A stretch of 64,000 nt of DNA from Hippophae tibetana. Taxonomy: Eukaryota; Streptophyta; Magnoliopsida; Rosales; Elaeagnaceae. Shown in pieces: positions 41,478-54,966 of the stretch. Position 1 is the stretch's first letter; each line of letters starts with the position of its first letter. Position numbers and translations under genes: made by a program. Location: NCBI GenBank assembly GCA_037013495.1, contig CM072801.1:75377816-75441815 (forward strand). Direction: 5' to 3'. The notes under the pieces are model-generated. The model did no database searches. It was not told the origin of the DNA and saw only the letters and a program-made list of their open reading frames with translations.

Positions 41478-44400
41478 CAAATCGAAAATTCAAAAAATAG
41501 ATATACGAAGATAGATACACTAATTTCAGCAACCAAGGATGTGAGACTAAATTATATGGATCCTTTTCACAAACAACCTAATACCTTAGAACACAAAGTA
41601 ATAAGAAATATTCAATTACCATGAAAATGGTTAAGATGTAAAAATTGAAATCCTAAAGAGTTAGAACAAAAAACAATGCAGTAAGATGGGACCAAAATTT
41701 AAGAAGTCATTGCGTATTGTAAATGACGGAATTTGGGTTCAAAAACATGGGGAACTAAAGTATCGCTTTGCTGCAGTTTTTAGGTATCCAAACAAGCTTC
41801 AATTTGATATTTTAAAATTGTAATTTCGATACACGAATTAAAATTAATAACATTTAAAAGTTGTAACCCCAAATAATCCCTTTAGTTTATTGAAACGATG
41901 AACTGTAGTAGGTCTCTTGTTTTTCTCAAGAACAAAACTGGTCAAACTCAAAAAACAAAGAAAAGTAAAATATACTAACATTTTAAAGAAAACTTAGAAA
42001 TGAATTCCAAATAGCAAAACAATGACAAATAAGTAGTAAAATAACACAAGACATGATGGACAAATTTTCGTTCTTTTTTTGGAATATGTCACTTAAGAAA
42101 GCAGAAAACAAACAAAGGGCAAAATGTTTGAAATCTAAAATTCAAAAAATAGATATACGAATATAGATACACTACTTCAGCAACCCAGACTATAATACCA
42201 AATGATGTGGATCCATTTCGCAGACAGCCTAACAACTTTAGAACTCAAAGGAATAAGAAATATTGAATTACCAAGAAAATGGTTAAGAGGTAAAAATTAA
42301 AATCTTAAAGAGTTGGAACAAAAAACAACGCAGTAAGGTAGAAGCAAAATTTAAGAAGTCAATGCGTATTGTAAATGAAGGAATTTGGGTTCAAAAATAT
42401 GGGGAACTATAATGTCGCTTTGGTGCGGTTTTAGGTATATAAACAAGCTTCAATTAGATATTTTATAATAGGCATTTCGATACACGAATTAAAATTAATA
42501 ACATTTTAAAGTAGTAAGCCCAATTAATCCCTTTAGTTTTTTGAAACGATGAAAAGTATTAGCTCTCTTTTTTTCTCAAGAACAATGATTGGTCAAACTC
42601 AAAAAACAAAGAAAAGTAAAAGATACTAACATTTTAAAGAAAACTACGAAATGAACTCCAAATAGGAAAACAATGACAACAAAGTAGTTAAAAAACACAG
42701 GACTTGAGGGACATATCTCTTTTCTTTTTTTGGCATTTGTGGCTTAAGAAAGCAGAAATCAAACAAAGGACAAAATGTTTCAAATCTAAAATTCAAAAAA
42801 TAGATATACGAAGATAGATACACTAATTTCAGCAAACAAGGATGTGAGACTAAATTATATGGATCCTTTGCACAAACAACCTAATACCTTAGAACACAAA
42901 TTAATAAGAAATATTCAATTACCAAGAAAATGGTTAAGATGTAAAAATTGAAATCCTAAAGAGTTAGAACAAAAAACAATGCAGTAAGGTGGGACCAAAA
43001 TTTAAGAAGTCAATGCGTATTGTATATGACGGAATTTGGGTTCAAAAACAGGGGGAACTACAGTATCACTTTGGTGCAGTTTTTAGGTATCCAAACAAGC
43101 TTCAATTTGATATTTTATAAATGTAATTTCGATACAAGAATTAAAATTGATAACATTTTAAAGTTGTAACCCCAATTAATCCCTTTAGTTTATTGAAACG
43201 ATGAACTGTAGTAGGTCTCTTGTTTTTCTCAAGAACAAAGACTGGTCAAACTCAAAAAACAAAGAAAAGTAAAATATACTAACATTTTAAAGAAAACTTA
43301 GAAATGAATTCCAAATAGCAAAACAATGACAAATAAGTAGTAAAGAACAAAAGACATGATGGACAAATTTTCGTTCTTTTTTTGGAATATGTCACTTAAG
43401 AAAGCAGAAAACAAACAAAGAACAAAATGTTTGAAATCTAATATTCAAAAAATAGATATACGAATATAGATACACTGCTTCAACAACCCAGACTATAATA
43501 CCAAATGATGTGGATCCTTTTCGCAGACAGCTTAGAACTCAAAGGAATAAGAAATATTGAATTACCAAGAAAATGGTTAAGAGGTAAAAATTAAAATCTT
43601 AAAGAGTTGGAACAAAAAACAACGCAGTAAGTTGGGACCATAATTTAAGAAGTCAATGCGTATTGTAAATGACGGAATTTGGGTTCAACAACATGGGGAA
43701 CTAAAGTATCGCTTTGGTGCCGTTTTTAGGTATCCAAACAAGCTTCAATTTGATATTTTATAATTGTAATTTCGATAAACGAATTAAAATTAATAACATT
43801 TTAAAGTTGTAACCCCAATTAATCCCTTTAGTTTATTCAAACGATGAACTGTAGTAGGTCTCTTGTTTTTCTCAAGAACAAAGATTGCTCAAACTCAAAA
43901 AACAAAGAAAAGTAAAATATACTAACATTTTAAAGAAAACTTAGAAATGAATTCCAAATAGCAAAACAATGACAAATAAGTAGTAAAATAACACAAGACA
44001 TGATGGACAAATTTTCGTTCTTTTTTTGGAATATGTGAATTAAGAAAGCAGAAAACAAACAAAGGACAAAATGTTTGAAATCTAAAATTGAAAAAATAGA
44101 TATACGAATATAGATACACTAGTTCAGCAACCCAGACTATAATACCAAATGATGTGGATCCTTTTCGCAGACAGCCAAACAACTTTAGAACTCAAAAGAA
44201 TAAGAAATATTGAATTACCAAGAAAATGGTTAAGAGGTAAAAATTAAAATCTTAAAGAGTTGGAACAAAAAAAAACGCAGTAAGGTGGGACCAAAATTTA
44301 AGAAGTCAATGCGTATTGTAAATGAAGGAATTTGGGTTCAAAAACATGGGGAACTATAATGTCGCTTTGGTGCGGTTTTAGGTATCCGAACAAGCTTCAA

Positions 44401-46678
44401 TTAGATATTTTATAATGGGCATTTCGATACACGAATTAAAATTAATAACATTTTAAAGTAGTAAACCCAATTAATCCCTTTAATTTTTTGAAACGATGAA
44501 ATGTATTAGCTCTCTTGTTTTTCTCAAGAACAAAGATTGGTCAAACTCAAAAAACAAAGAAAAGTAAAAGATACTAACATTTTAAAGAAAACTTTGAAAT
44601 GAACTCCAAATAGGAAAACAAAGACAACAAAGTAGTAAAAAAACACAGGACTTGAGGGACATATCTCCTTTCTTTTTTTGGCATTTTATTGGCTTAAGAA
44701 AGGAGAATTCAAACAAAGGACAAAATGTTTCAAATCTAAAATTCAAAAAATAGATATACGAAGATAGATACACTAATTTCAGCAACCAAGGATGTGAGAC
44801 TAAATTATATGGATCCTTTTCACAAACAACCTAATACCTTAGAACACAAAGTAATAAGAAATATTCAATTACCAAGAAAATGGTTAAGATGTAAAAATTG
44901 AAATCCTAAAGAGTTAGAACAAAAAACAATGCAGTAAGGTGGGACCAAAATTTAAGAAGTCAATGCGTATTGTAAATGACGGAATTTGGGTTCAAAAACA
45001 TGGGGAACTGAAGTATCGCTTTGGTGCCGTTTTTAGGAATCCAAACAAGCTTCAATTTGATATTTTATAATTGTAATTTCGATACACGAATTAAAATTAA
45101 TAACATTTTAAAGTTGTAACCCCAATTAATCCCTTTAGTTTATTGAAACGATGAACTGTAGTAGGTCTCTTGTTTTTCTCAAGAACAAAGACTGGTCAAA
45201 CTCAAAAAACAAAGAAAAGTAAAATATACTAACATTTTAAAGAAAACTTAGAAATGAATTCCAAATAGCAAAACAATGACAAATAAGTAGTAAAGAACAA
45301 AAGACATGATGGACAAATTTTCGTTCTTTTTTTGGAATATGTCACTTAAGAAAGCAGAAAACAAACAAAGAACAAAATGTTTGAAATCTAATATTCAAAA
45401 AATAGATATACGAATATAGATACACTGCTTCAGCAACCCAGACTATAATACCAAATGATGTGGATCCTTTTCGCAGACAGCTTAGAACTCAAAGGAATAA
45501 GAAATATTGAATTACCAAGAAAATGGTTAAGAGGTAAAAATTAAAATCTTAAAGAGTTGGAACAAAAAACAACGCAGTAAGTTGGGACCATAATTTAAGA
45601 AGTCAATGCGTATTGTAAATGACGGAATTTGGGTTCAAAAACATGGGGAACTAAAGTATCGCTTTGGTGCCGTTTTTAGGTATCCAAACAAGCTTCAATT
45701 TGATATTTTATAATTGTAATTTCGATAAACGAATTAAAATTAATAACATTTTAAAGTTGTAACCCCAATTAATCCCTTTAGTTTATTGAAACGATGAACT
45801 GTAGTAGGTCTCTTGTTTTTCTCAAGAACAAAGACTGGTCAAACTCAAAAAACAAAGAAAAGTAAAATATACTAACATTTTAAAGAAAACTTAGAAATGA
45901 ATTCCAAATAGCAAAACAATGACAAATAAGTAGTAAAATAACACAAGACATGATGGACAAATTTTCGTTCTTTTTTTGGAATATGTCAATTAAGAAAGCA
46001 GAAAACAAACAAAGGACAAAATGTTTGAAATCTAAAATTCAAAAAATAGATATACGAATATAGATACACTAGTTTAACAACCCAGACTATAATACCAAAT
46101 GATGTGGATCCTTTTCGCAGACAGCCAAACAACTTTAGAACTCAAAGGAATAAGAAATATTGAATTACCAAGAAAATGGTTAAGAGGTAAAAATTAAATT
46201 CTTAAAGAGTTGGAACAAAAAACAACGCAGTAAGGTGGGACCAAAATTTAAGAAGTCAATGCGTATTATAAATGAAGGAATTTGGGTTCAAAAACATGGG
46301 GAACTATAATGTCGCTTTGATGCGGTTTTAGGTATCCGAACAAGCTTCAATTAGATATTTTATAATGGGCATTTCGATACACGAATTAAAATTAATAACA
46401 TTTTAAAGTAGTAAACCCAATTAATCCCTTTAATTTTTTGAAACGATGAAATGTATTAGCTCTCTTGTTTTTCTCAAGAACAAAGATTGGTCAAACTCAA
46501 AAAACAAAGAAAAGTAAAAGATACTAACATTTTAAAGAAAACTTTGAAATGAACTCCAAAGAGGAAAACAATGACAACAAAGTAGTAAAAAAACACAGAA
46601 CTTGAGGGACATATCTCCTTTCTTTTTTTCGCATTTGTGGCTTAAGAAAGCAGAAATCAAACAAAGGACAAAATGTTT
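41478..46678. repeat. Higher-order repeat, 8-mer of 5201 bp
   Basis: Monomers start at 41478, 42130, 42781, 43433 (644), 44077 (654), 44731, 45383 (644) and 46027. The opening units match the start of the 7-mer at 30418 (AGTAGTAAGCCC in the second unit). The two 644-bp units mark an internal A-plus-deleted-B pair used twice (42781-44076 and 44731-46026). Confidence 0.82.
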
Positions 46679-49600
46679 CAAATCTAAAATTCAAAAAATA
46701 GATATACGAAGATAGATACACTAATTTCAGCAACCAAGGATGTGAGACTAAATTATATGGATCCTTTTCACAAACAACCTAATACCTTAGAACACAAAGT
46801 AATAAGAAATATTCAATTACCAAGAAAATGGTTAAGATGTAAAAATTGAAATCCTAAAGAGTTAGAACAAAAAACAATGCAGTAAGATGGGACCAAAATT
46901 TAAGAAGTCATTGCGTATTGTAAATGACGGAATTTGGGTTCAAAAACATGGGGAACTAAAGTATCGCTTTGCTGCAGTTTTTAGGTATCCAAACAAGCTT
47001 CAATTTGATATTTTAAAATTGTAATTTCGATATACGAATTAAAATTAATAACATTTAAAAGTTGTAACCCCAAATAATCCCTTTAGTTTATTGAAACGAT
47101 GAACTGTAGTAGGTCTCTTGTTTTTCTCAAGAACAAAACTGGTCAAACTCAAAAAACAAAGAAAAGTAAAATATACTAACATTTTAAAGAAAACTTAGAA
47201 ATGAATTCCAAATAGCAAAACAATGACAAATAAGCAGTAAAATAACACAAGACATGATGGACAAATTTTCGTTCTTTTTTTGGAATATGTCACTTAAGAA
47301 AGCAGAAAACAAACAAAGGGCAAAATGTTTGAAATCTAAAATTCAAAAAATAGATATACGAATATAGATACACTACTTCAGCAACCCAGACTATAATACC
47401 AAATGATGTGGATCCATTTCGCAGACAGCCTAACAACTTTAGAACTCAAAGGAATAAGAAATATTGAATTACCAAGAAAATGGTTAAGAGGTAAAAATTA
47501 AAATCTTAAAGAGTTGGAACAAAAAACAACGCAGTAAGGTAGAAGCAAAATTTAAGAAGTCAATGCGTATTGTAAATGAAGGAATTTGGGTTCAAAAATA
47601 TGGGGAACTATAATGTCGCTTTGGTGCGGTTTTAGGTATATAAACAAGCTTCAATTAGATATTTTATAATAGGCATTTCGATACACGAATTAAAATTAAT
47701 AACATTTTAAAGTAGTAAGCCCAATTAATCCCTTTAGTTTTTTGAAACGATGAAAAGTATTAGCTCTCTTTTTTTCTCAAGAACAATGATTGGTCAAACT
47801 CAAAAAACAAAGAAAAGTAAAAGATACTAACATTTTAAAGAAAACTACGAAATGAACTCCAAATAGGAAAACAATGACAACAAAGTAGTTAAAAAACACA
47901 GGACTTGAGGGACATATCTCTTTTCTTTTTTTGGCATTGGTGGCTTAAGAAAGCAGAAATCAAACAAAGGACAAAATGTTTCAAATCTAAAATTCAAAAA
48001 ATAGATATACGAAGATAGATACACTAATTTCAGCAACCAAGGATGTGAGACTAAATTATATGGATCCTTTGCACAAACAACCTAATACCTTAGAACACAA
48101 ATTAATAAGAAATATTCAATTACCAAGAAAATGGTTAAGATGTAAAAATTGAAATCCTAAAGAGTTAGAACAAAAAACAATGCAGTAAGGTGGGACCAAA
48201 ATTTAAGAAGTCAATGCGTATTGTATATGACGGAATTTGGGTTCAAAAACATGGGGAACTACAGTATCACTTTGGTGCAGTTTTTAGGTATCCAAACAAG
48301 CTTCAATTTGATATTTTATAAATGTAATTTGGATACACGAATTAAAATTAATAACATTTTAAAGTTGTAACCCCAATTAATCCCTTTAATTTATTGAAAC
48401 GATGAACTGTAGTAGGTCTCTTGTTTTTCTCAAGAACAAAGACTGGTCAAACTCAAAAAACAAAGAAAAGTAAAATATACTAACATTTTAAAGAAAACTT
48501 CGAAATGAATTCCAAATAGCAAAACAATGACAAATAAGTAGTAAAATAACACAAGACATGATGGACAAATTTTCGTTCTTTTTTTGGAATATGTCACTTA
48601 AAAAAGCAGAAAACAAACAAAGGACAAAATGTTTGAAATCTAAAATTCAAAAAATAGATATACGAAGATAGATACACTAATTTCAGCAACCAAGGATGTG
48701 AGACTAAATTATATGGATCCTTTTCACAAACAACCTAATACCTTAGAACACAAAGTAATAAGAAATATTCAATTACCAAGAAAATGGTTAAGATGTAAAA
48801 ATTGAAATCCTAAAGAGTTAGAACAAAAAACAATGCAGTAAGATGGGACCAAAATTTAAGAAGTCATTGCGTATTGTAAATGACGGAATTTGGGTTCAAA
48901 AACATGGGGAACTAAAGTATCGCTTTGCTGCAGTTTTTAGGTATCCAAACAAGCTTCAATTTGATATTTTAAAATTGTAATTTCGATACAAGAATTAAAA
49001 TTAATAACATTTAAAAGTTGTAACCCCAAATAATCCCTTTAGTTTATTGAAACGATGAACTGTAGTAGGTCTCTTGTTTTTCTCAAGAACAAAACTGGTC
49101 AAACTCAAAAAACAAAGAAAAGTAAAATATACTAACATTTTAAAGAAAACTTAGAAATGAATTCCAAATAGCAAAACAATGACAAATAAGCAGTAAAATA
49201 ACACAAGACATGATGGACAAATTTTCGTTCTTTTTTTGGAATATGTCACTTAAGAAAGCAGAAAACAAACAAAGGGCAAAATGTTTGAAATCTAAAATTC
49301 AAAAAATAGATATACGAATATAGATACACTACTTCAGCAACCCAGACTATAATACCAAATGATGTGGATCCATTTCGCAGACAGCCTAACAACTTTAGAA
49401 CTCAAAGGAATAAGAAATATTGAATTACCAAGAAAATGGTTAAGAGGTAAAAATTAAAATCTTAAAGAGTTGGAACAAAAAACAACGCAGTAAGGTAGAA
49501 GCAAAATTTAAGAAGTCAATGCGTATTGTAAATGAAGGAATTTGGGTTCAAAAATATGGGGAACTATAATGTCGCTTTGGTGCGGTTTTAGGTATATAAA

Positions 49601-52546
49601 CAAGCTTCAATTAGATATTTTATAATAGGCATTTCGATACACGAATTAAAATTAATAACATTTTAAAGTAGTAAGCCCAATTAATCCCTTTAGTTTTTTG
49701 AAACGATGAAAAGTATTAGCTCTCTTTTTTTCTCAAGAACAATGATTGGTCAAACTCAAAAAACAAAGAAAAGTAGAAGATACTAACATTTTAAAGAAAA
49801 CTACGAAATGAACTCCAAATAGGAAAACAATGACAACAAAGTAGTTAAAAAACACAGGACTTGAGGGACATATCTCTTTTCTTTTTTTGGCATTTGTGGC
49901 TTAAGAAAGCAGAAATCAAACAAAGGACAAAATGTTTCAAATCTAAAATTCAAAAAATAGATATACGAAGATAGATACACTAATTTCAGCAACCAAGGAT
50001 GTGAGACTAAATTATATGGATCCTTTGCACAAACAACCTAATACCTTAGAACACAAATTAATAAGAAATATTCAATTACCAAGAAAATGGTTAAGATGTA
50101 AAAATTGAAATCCTAAAGAGTTAGAACAAAAAATAATGCAGTAAGGTGGGACCAAAATTTAAGAAGTCAATGCGTATTCTATATGACGGAATTTGGGTTC
50201 AAAAACATGGGGAACTACAGTATCACTTTGGTGCAGTTTTTAGGTATCCAAACAAACTTCAATTTGATATTTTATAAATGTAATTTGGATACACGAATTA
50301 AAATTAATAACATTTTAAAGTTGTAACCCCAATTAATCCCTTTAATTTATTGAAACGATGAACTGTAGTAGGTCTCTTGTTTTTCTCAAGAACAAAGACT
50401 GGTCAAACTCAAAAAACAAAGAAAAGTAAAATATACTAACATTTTAAAGAAAACTTCGAAATGAATTCCAAATAGCAAAACAATGACAAATAAGTAGTAA
50501 AATAACACAAGACATGATGGACAAATTTTCGTTCTTTTTTTGGAATATGTCACTTAAAAAAGCAGAAAACAAACAAAGGACAAAATGTTTGAAATCTAAA
50601 ATTCAAAAAATAGATATACGAAGATAGATACACTAATTTCAGCAACCAAGGATGTGAGACTAAATTATATGGATCCTTTTCACAAACAACCTAATACCTT
50701 AGAACACAAAGTAATAAGAAATATTCAATTACCAAGAAAATGGTTAAGATGTAAAAATTGAAATCCTAAAGAGTTAGAACAAAAAACAATGCAGTAAGAT
50801 GGGACCAAAATTTAAGAAGTCATTGCGTATTGTAAATGACGGAATTTGGGTTCAAAAACATGGGGAACTAAAGTATCGCTTTGCTGCAGTTTTTAGGTAT
50901 CCAAACAAGCTTCAATTTGATATTTTAAAATTGTAATTTCGATACACGAATTAAAATTAATAACATTTAAAAGTTGTAACCCCAAATAATCCCTTTAGTT
51001 TATTGAAACGATGAACTGTAGTAGGTCTCTTGTTTTTCTCAAGAACAAAACTGGTCAAACTCAAAAAACAAAGAAAAGTAAAATATACTAACATTTTAAA
51101 GAAAACTTAGAAATGAATTCCAAATAGCAAAACAATGACAAATAAGCAGTAAAATAACACAAGACATGATGGACAAATTTTCGTTCTTTTTTTGGAATAT
51201 GTCACTTAAGAAAGCAGAAAACAAACAAAGGGCAAAATGTTTGAAATCTAAAATTCAAAAAATAGATATACGAATATAGATACACTACTTCAGCAACCCA
51301 GACTATAATACCAAATGATGTGGATCCATTTCGCAGACAACCTAACAACTTTAGAACTCAAAGGAATAAGAAATATTGAATTACCAAGAAAATGGTTAAG
51401 AGGTAAAAATTAAAATCTTAAAGAGTTGGAACAAAAAACAACGCAGTAAGGTAGAAGCAAAATTTAAGAAGTCAATGCGTATTGTAAATGAAGGAATTTG
51501 GGTTCAAAAATATGGGGAACTATAATGTCGCTTTGGTGCGGTTTTAGGTATATAAACAAGCTTCAATTAGATATTTTATAATAGGCATTTCGATACACGA
51601 ATTAAAATTAATAACATTTTAAAGTAGTAAGCCCAATTAATCCCTTTAGTTTTTTGAAACGATGAAAAGTATTAGCTCTCTTTTTTTCTCAAGAACAATG
51701 ATTGGTCAAACTCAAAAAACAAAGAAAAGTAGAAGATACTAACATTTTAAAGAAAACTACGAAATGAACTCCAAATAGGAAAACAATGACAACAAAGTAG
51801 TTAAAAAACACAGGACTTGAGGGACATATCTCTTTTCTTTTTTTGGCATTTGTGGCTTAAGAAAGCAGAAATCAAACAAAGGACAAAATGTTTCAAATCT
51901 AAAATTCAAAAAATAGATATACGAAGATAGATACACTAATTTCAGCAACCAAGGATGTGAGACTAAATTATATGGATCCTTTGCACAAACAACCTAATAC
52001 CTTAGAACACAAATTAATAAGAAATATTCAATTACCAAGAAAATGGTTAAGATGTAAAAATTGAAATCCTAAAGAGTTAGAACAAAAAACAATGCAGTAA
52101 GGTGGGACCAAAATTTAAGAAGTCAATGCGTATTGTATATGACGGAATTTGGGTTCAAAAACATGGGGAACTACAGTATCACTTTGGTGCAGTTTTTAGG
52201 TATCCAAACAAACTTCAATTTGATATTTTATAAATGTAATTTGGATACACGAATTAAAATTAATAACATTTTAAAGTTGTAACCCCAATTAATCCCTTTA
52301 ATTTATTGAAACGATGAACTGTAGTAGGTCTCTTGTTTTTCTCAAGAACAAAGACTGGTCAAACTCAAAAAACAAAGAAAAGTAAAATATACTAACATTT
52401 TAAAGAAAACTTCGAAATGAATTCCAAATAGCAAAACAATGACAAATAAGTAGAAAAATAACACAAGACATGATGGACAAATTTTCGTTCTTTTTTTGGA
52501 ATATGTCACTTAAGAAAGCAGAAAACAAACAAAGGACAAAATGTTT
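46679..52546. repeat. Three copies of a 1956-bp trimer higher-order repeat
   Basis: Copies begin at 46679, 48635 and 50591, exactly 1956 bp apart. Each contains units of 652, 651 and 653 bp in the class order A-B-A; monomer starts are 46679, 47331, 47982, 48635, 49287, 49938, 50591, 51243 and 51894. Copies 2 and 3 share private variants absent from copy 1: AAAAGTAGAAGATAC, and ACAAACTTCAATTTG, which removes the HindIII site. The second copy was therefore probably the template of the third, or the reverse. Confidence 0.92.
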
Positions 52547-54966
52547 GAAATCTAAAATTCAAAAAATAGATATACGAATATAGATACACTACTTCAGCAA
52601 CCCAGACTATAATACCAAATGATGTGGATCCTTTTCGCAGACAGCCTAACAACTTTAGAACTCAAAGGAATAAGAATTATTGAATTACCAAGAAAATGGT
52701 TAAGATGTAAAAATTGAAATCCTAAAAAGTTAGAACAAAAAACAACGCAGTAAGGTAGGACCAAAATTTAAGAAGTCAATGCGTATTGTAAATGATGGAA
52801 TTTGGGTTCAAAAACATGGTGAACTAAAGTATCGCTTTGGTGCGGTTTTAGGTATCCAAACAAGCTTCAATTTGATATTTTATAATTGTAATTTCGATAC
52901 ACGAATTAAAATGAATAACATGTTAAAGCTGTAACCCCAATTACTCCCTTTAGTTTTATTGAAACGATGAACTGTAGTAGGTCTCTTGTTTTTCTCAAGA
53001 ACAAAGACTGGTCAAACTCAAAAAACAAAGAAAAGTAAAATATACTAACATTTTAAAGAAAACTTCGAAATGAATTCCAAATAGGAAAACAATGATAACA
53101 AATTAATAAAATAACACAAGACATGATGGAAAACATTTCGTTGTTGTTTTGGAATATGTCACTTAAGAAAGGAGAATACAAATAAAGGACAAAATGTTTG
53201 AAATCTAAAATTCAAAAAATAGATATACGAATATAGATACACTACTTCAGCAACCCATGCTATAATACCTAATGATGTGGATCCTTTTCGCGGACAACCT
53301 AATAACCTTAGAACTCAAAGGAATAAGAAATATTGAATTACCAAGAAAATGGTTAAGATGTAAAAATTGAAATCTTAAAGAGTTGGAACAAAAAACAACG
53401 CAGTAAGGTAGGACCAAAATTTAAGAAGTCAATGCGTATTGTAAATGAAGGAATTTGGGTTCAAAAATATGGGGAACTATAATGTCGCTTTGGTGCGGTT
53501 TTAGGTATCCAAACAAGCTTCAATTAGATATTTTATAATAGGCATTTCGATACACGAATTAAAATTAATAACATTTTAAAGTAGTAAGCCCAATTAATCC
53601 CTTTAGTTTTTTGAAACGATGAAAAGTATCAGCTCTCTTTTTTTCTCAAGAACAATGATTGGTCAAACTCAAAAAACAATGAAAAGTAAAAGATAATAAC
53701 ATTTTAAAGAAAACTACGAAATGAACTCCAAATAGGAAAACAATGACAACAAAGTAGTAAAAAAACACAGGACTTGAGGGACATATCTCCTTTCTTTTTT
53801 TGGCATTTGTGGCTTAAGAAAGCAGAAATCAAACAAAGGACAAAATGTTTCAAATCTAAAATTCAAAAAATAGATATACGAAGATAGATACACTAATTTC
53901 AGCAACCAAGGATGTGAGACTAAATTATATGGATCCTTTTCACAAACAACCTAATACCTTAGAACACAAAGTAATAAGAAATATTCAATTACCAAGAAAA
54001 TGGTTAAGATGTAAAAATTGAAATCCTAAAGAGTTAGAACAAAAAACAACGCAGTAATGTGGGACCAAAATTTAAGAAGTCAATGCGTATTATAAATGAC
54101 GGAATTTGGGTTCAAAAACATGGGGAACTATAGTGTCGCTTTGGTGCGGTTTTAGGTATCCAAACAAGCTTCAATTTGTTATTTTATAATTGTAATTTCG
54201 ATACACGAATTAAAATTAATAACATTTTAAAGCTGTAACCCCAATTACTCCCTTTAGTTTATTGAAACGATGAACTGTAGTAGGTCTCTTGTTTTTCTCA
54301 AGAACAAAGACAGGTCAAACTCAAAAAACAAAGAAAAGTAAAATATAATAACATTTTAAAGAATACTACGAAATGAATTCCAAATAGGAAAACAATGACA
54401 ACAAAGTAGTAAAATAACACAAGACTTTAAGGACAAATTTTCTTTCTTTTTTTGGAAAATGTCACTTAAGAAAGCAAAAAACAAACAAAGGACAAAATGT
54501 TTGTAATATAAAATTCAAAAAATAGATATACGAATATTGATACACTACTTCAGCAACCCAGGCTATAATACCAAATGATGTGGATCCTTTTCTCGGACAA
54601 CATAATAACCTTAGAACTCAAAGAATAAGAAATATTGAATTACAAGGAAAATGGTTAAGATGTAAAAATTGAAATCCTAAAAAGTTAGAACAAAAAACAA
54701 CGCAGTAAGGTTTGACCAAAATTTAAGAAGTCAATGCGTATTGTAAACGACAGAATTTGGGTTCAAAAACATGGTGAACTAAAGTATCGCTTTGGTGCGG
54801 TTTTAGGTATCCAAACAAGCTTCAATTTGATATTTTATAATTGTAATTTCGATACACGAATTAAAATTAATAACATTTTAAAGCTGTAACCCCAATTACA
54901 CCCTTTAGTTTATTCAAACGATGAACTGTAGTAGGTCTCTTGTTTTTCTCAAGAACAAAGACTGGT
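52547..54966. repeat. Satellite block: divergent monomers next to the insertion
   Basis: Units start at 52547, 53200, 53851 and 54503; the last is cut at 54966 after 464 bp by the LTR. They carry many more private changes than the interior, for example AATTACTCCCTTTAG, TTGTTGTTTTGGAATATG and AAAGCTGTAACC, and show no higher-order periodicity. Reduced homogeneity is usual toward array edges or in older parts of an array. Which of these applies cannot be told because the 3' flank of the insertion is outside the window. Confidence 0.85.
54962..54966. repeat. Presumed 5-bp target site duplication, left copy (CTGGT)
   Basis: The satellite reads AAAGACTGGT up to 54966, where uninterrupted monomers continue CAAACTC. 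Ty3/gypsy integrases generally make 5-bp target duplications, so CTGGT should recur directly after the 3' LTR. The right copy is outside the window, so this is a prediction from the family rule. Confidence 0.45.

Larger units (their letters stand above)
1..54966. repeat. Satellite DNA array, about 651-bp monomer, 84 units head-to-tail
   Basis: The whole stretch is one tandem family. I set the monomer start at the motif (G/C)AAATCTAAAATTC, which is base 1 of the window. Most units are 651-655 bp, some are 644 bp and some 775 bp. Nearly every unit has one BamHI site (GTGGATCC), one HindIII site (ACAAGCTTC) and the conserved block AAGAAGTCAATGCGTATTG. Class A units read CAAGGATGTGAGAC about 60 bp into the monomer; class B units read CCAGACTATAATACC there. 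All units have the same orientation and no other element interrupts them before 54967. No coding capacity is credible. Long homogeneous arrays like this are typical of plant centromeric, pericentromeric or subtelomeric heterochromatin. The chromosomal position here is inference. I do not recognise the family. Confidence 0.97.

Noticed and set aside
1147-53905. Dozens of short minus-strand open frames (63-86 codons) with repeated sequences such as MTYSKKRTKICPSC and MLKLVYLSSYIYFLNFRF across the satellite.
   Set aside because: They recur once per monomer because the DNA repeats. They change length and frame with every small variant, and have Phe/Leu/Cys-rich composition expected from AT-rich DNA. 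No sign of codon-level constraint is seen.
1-54966. CRISPR-like or other regularly spaced prokaryotic repeat array.
   Set aside because: Units are about 651 bp and continuous with no unique spacers; the setting is a plant nuclear satellite.
1-54966. A known centromeric protein-binding box (CENP-B-like) in the monomer.
   Set aside because: No convincing match to the 17-bp box was seen by eye; AT-richness alone is not evidence.
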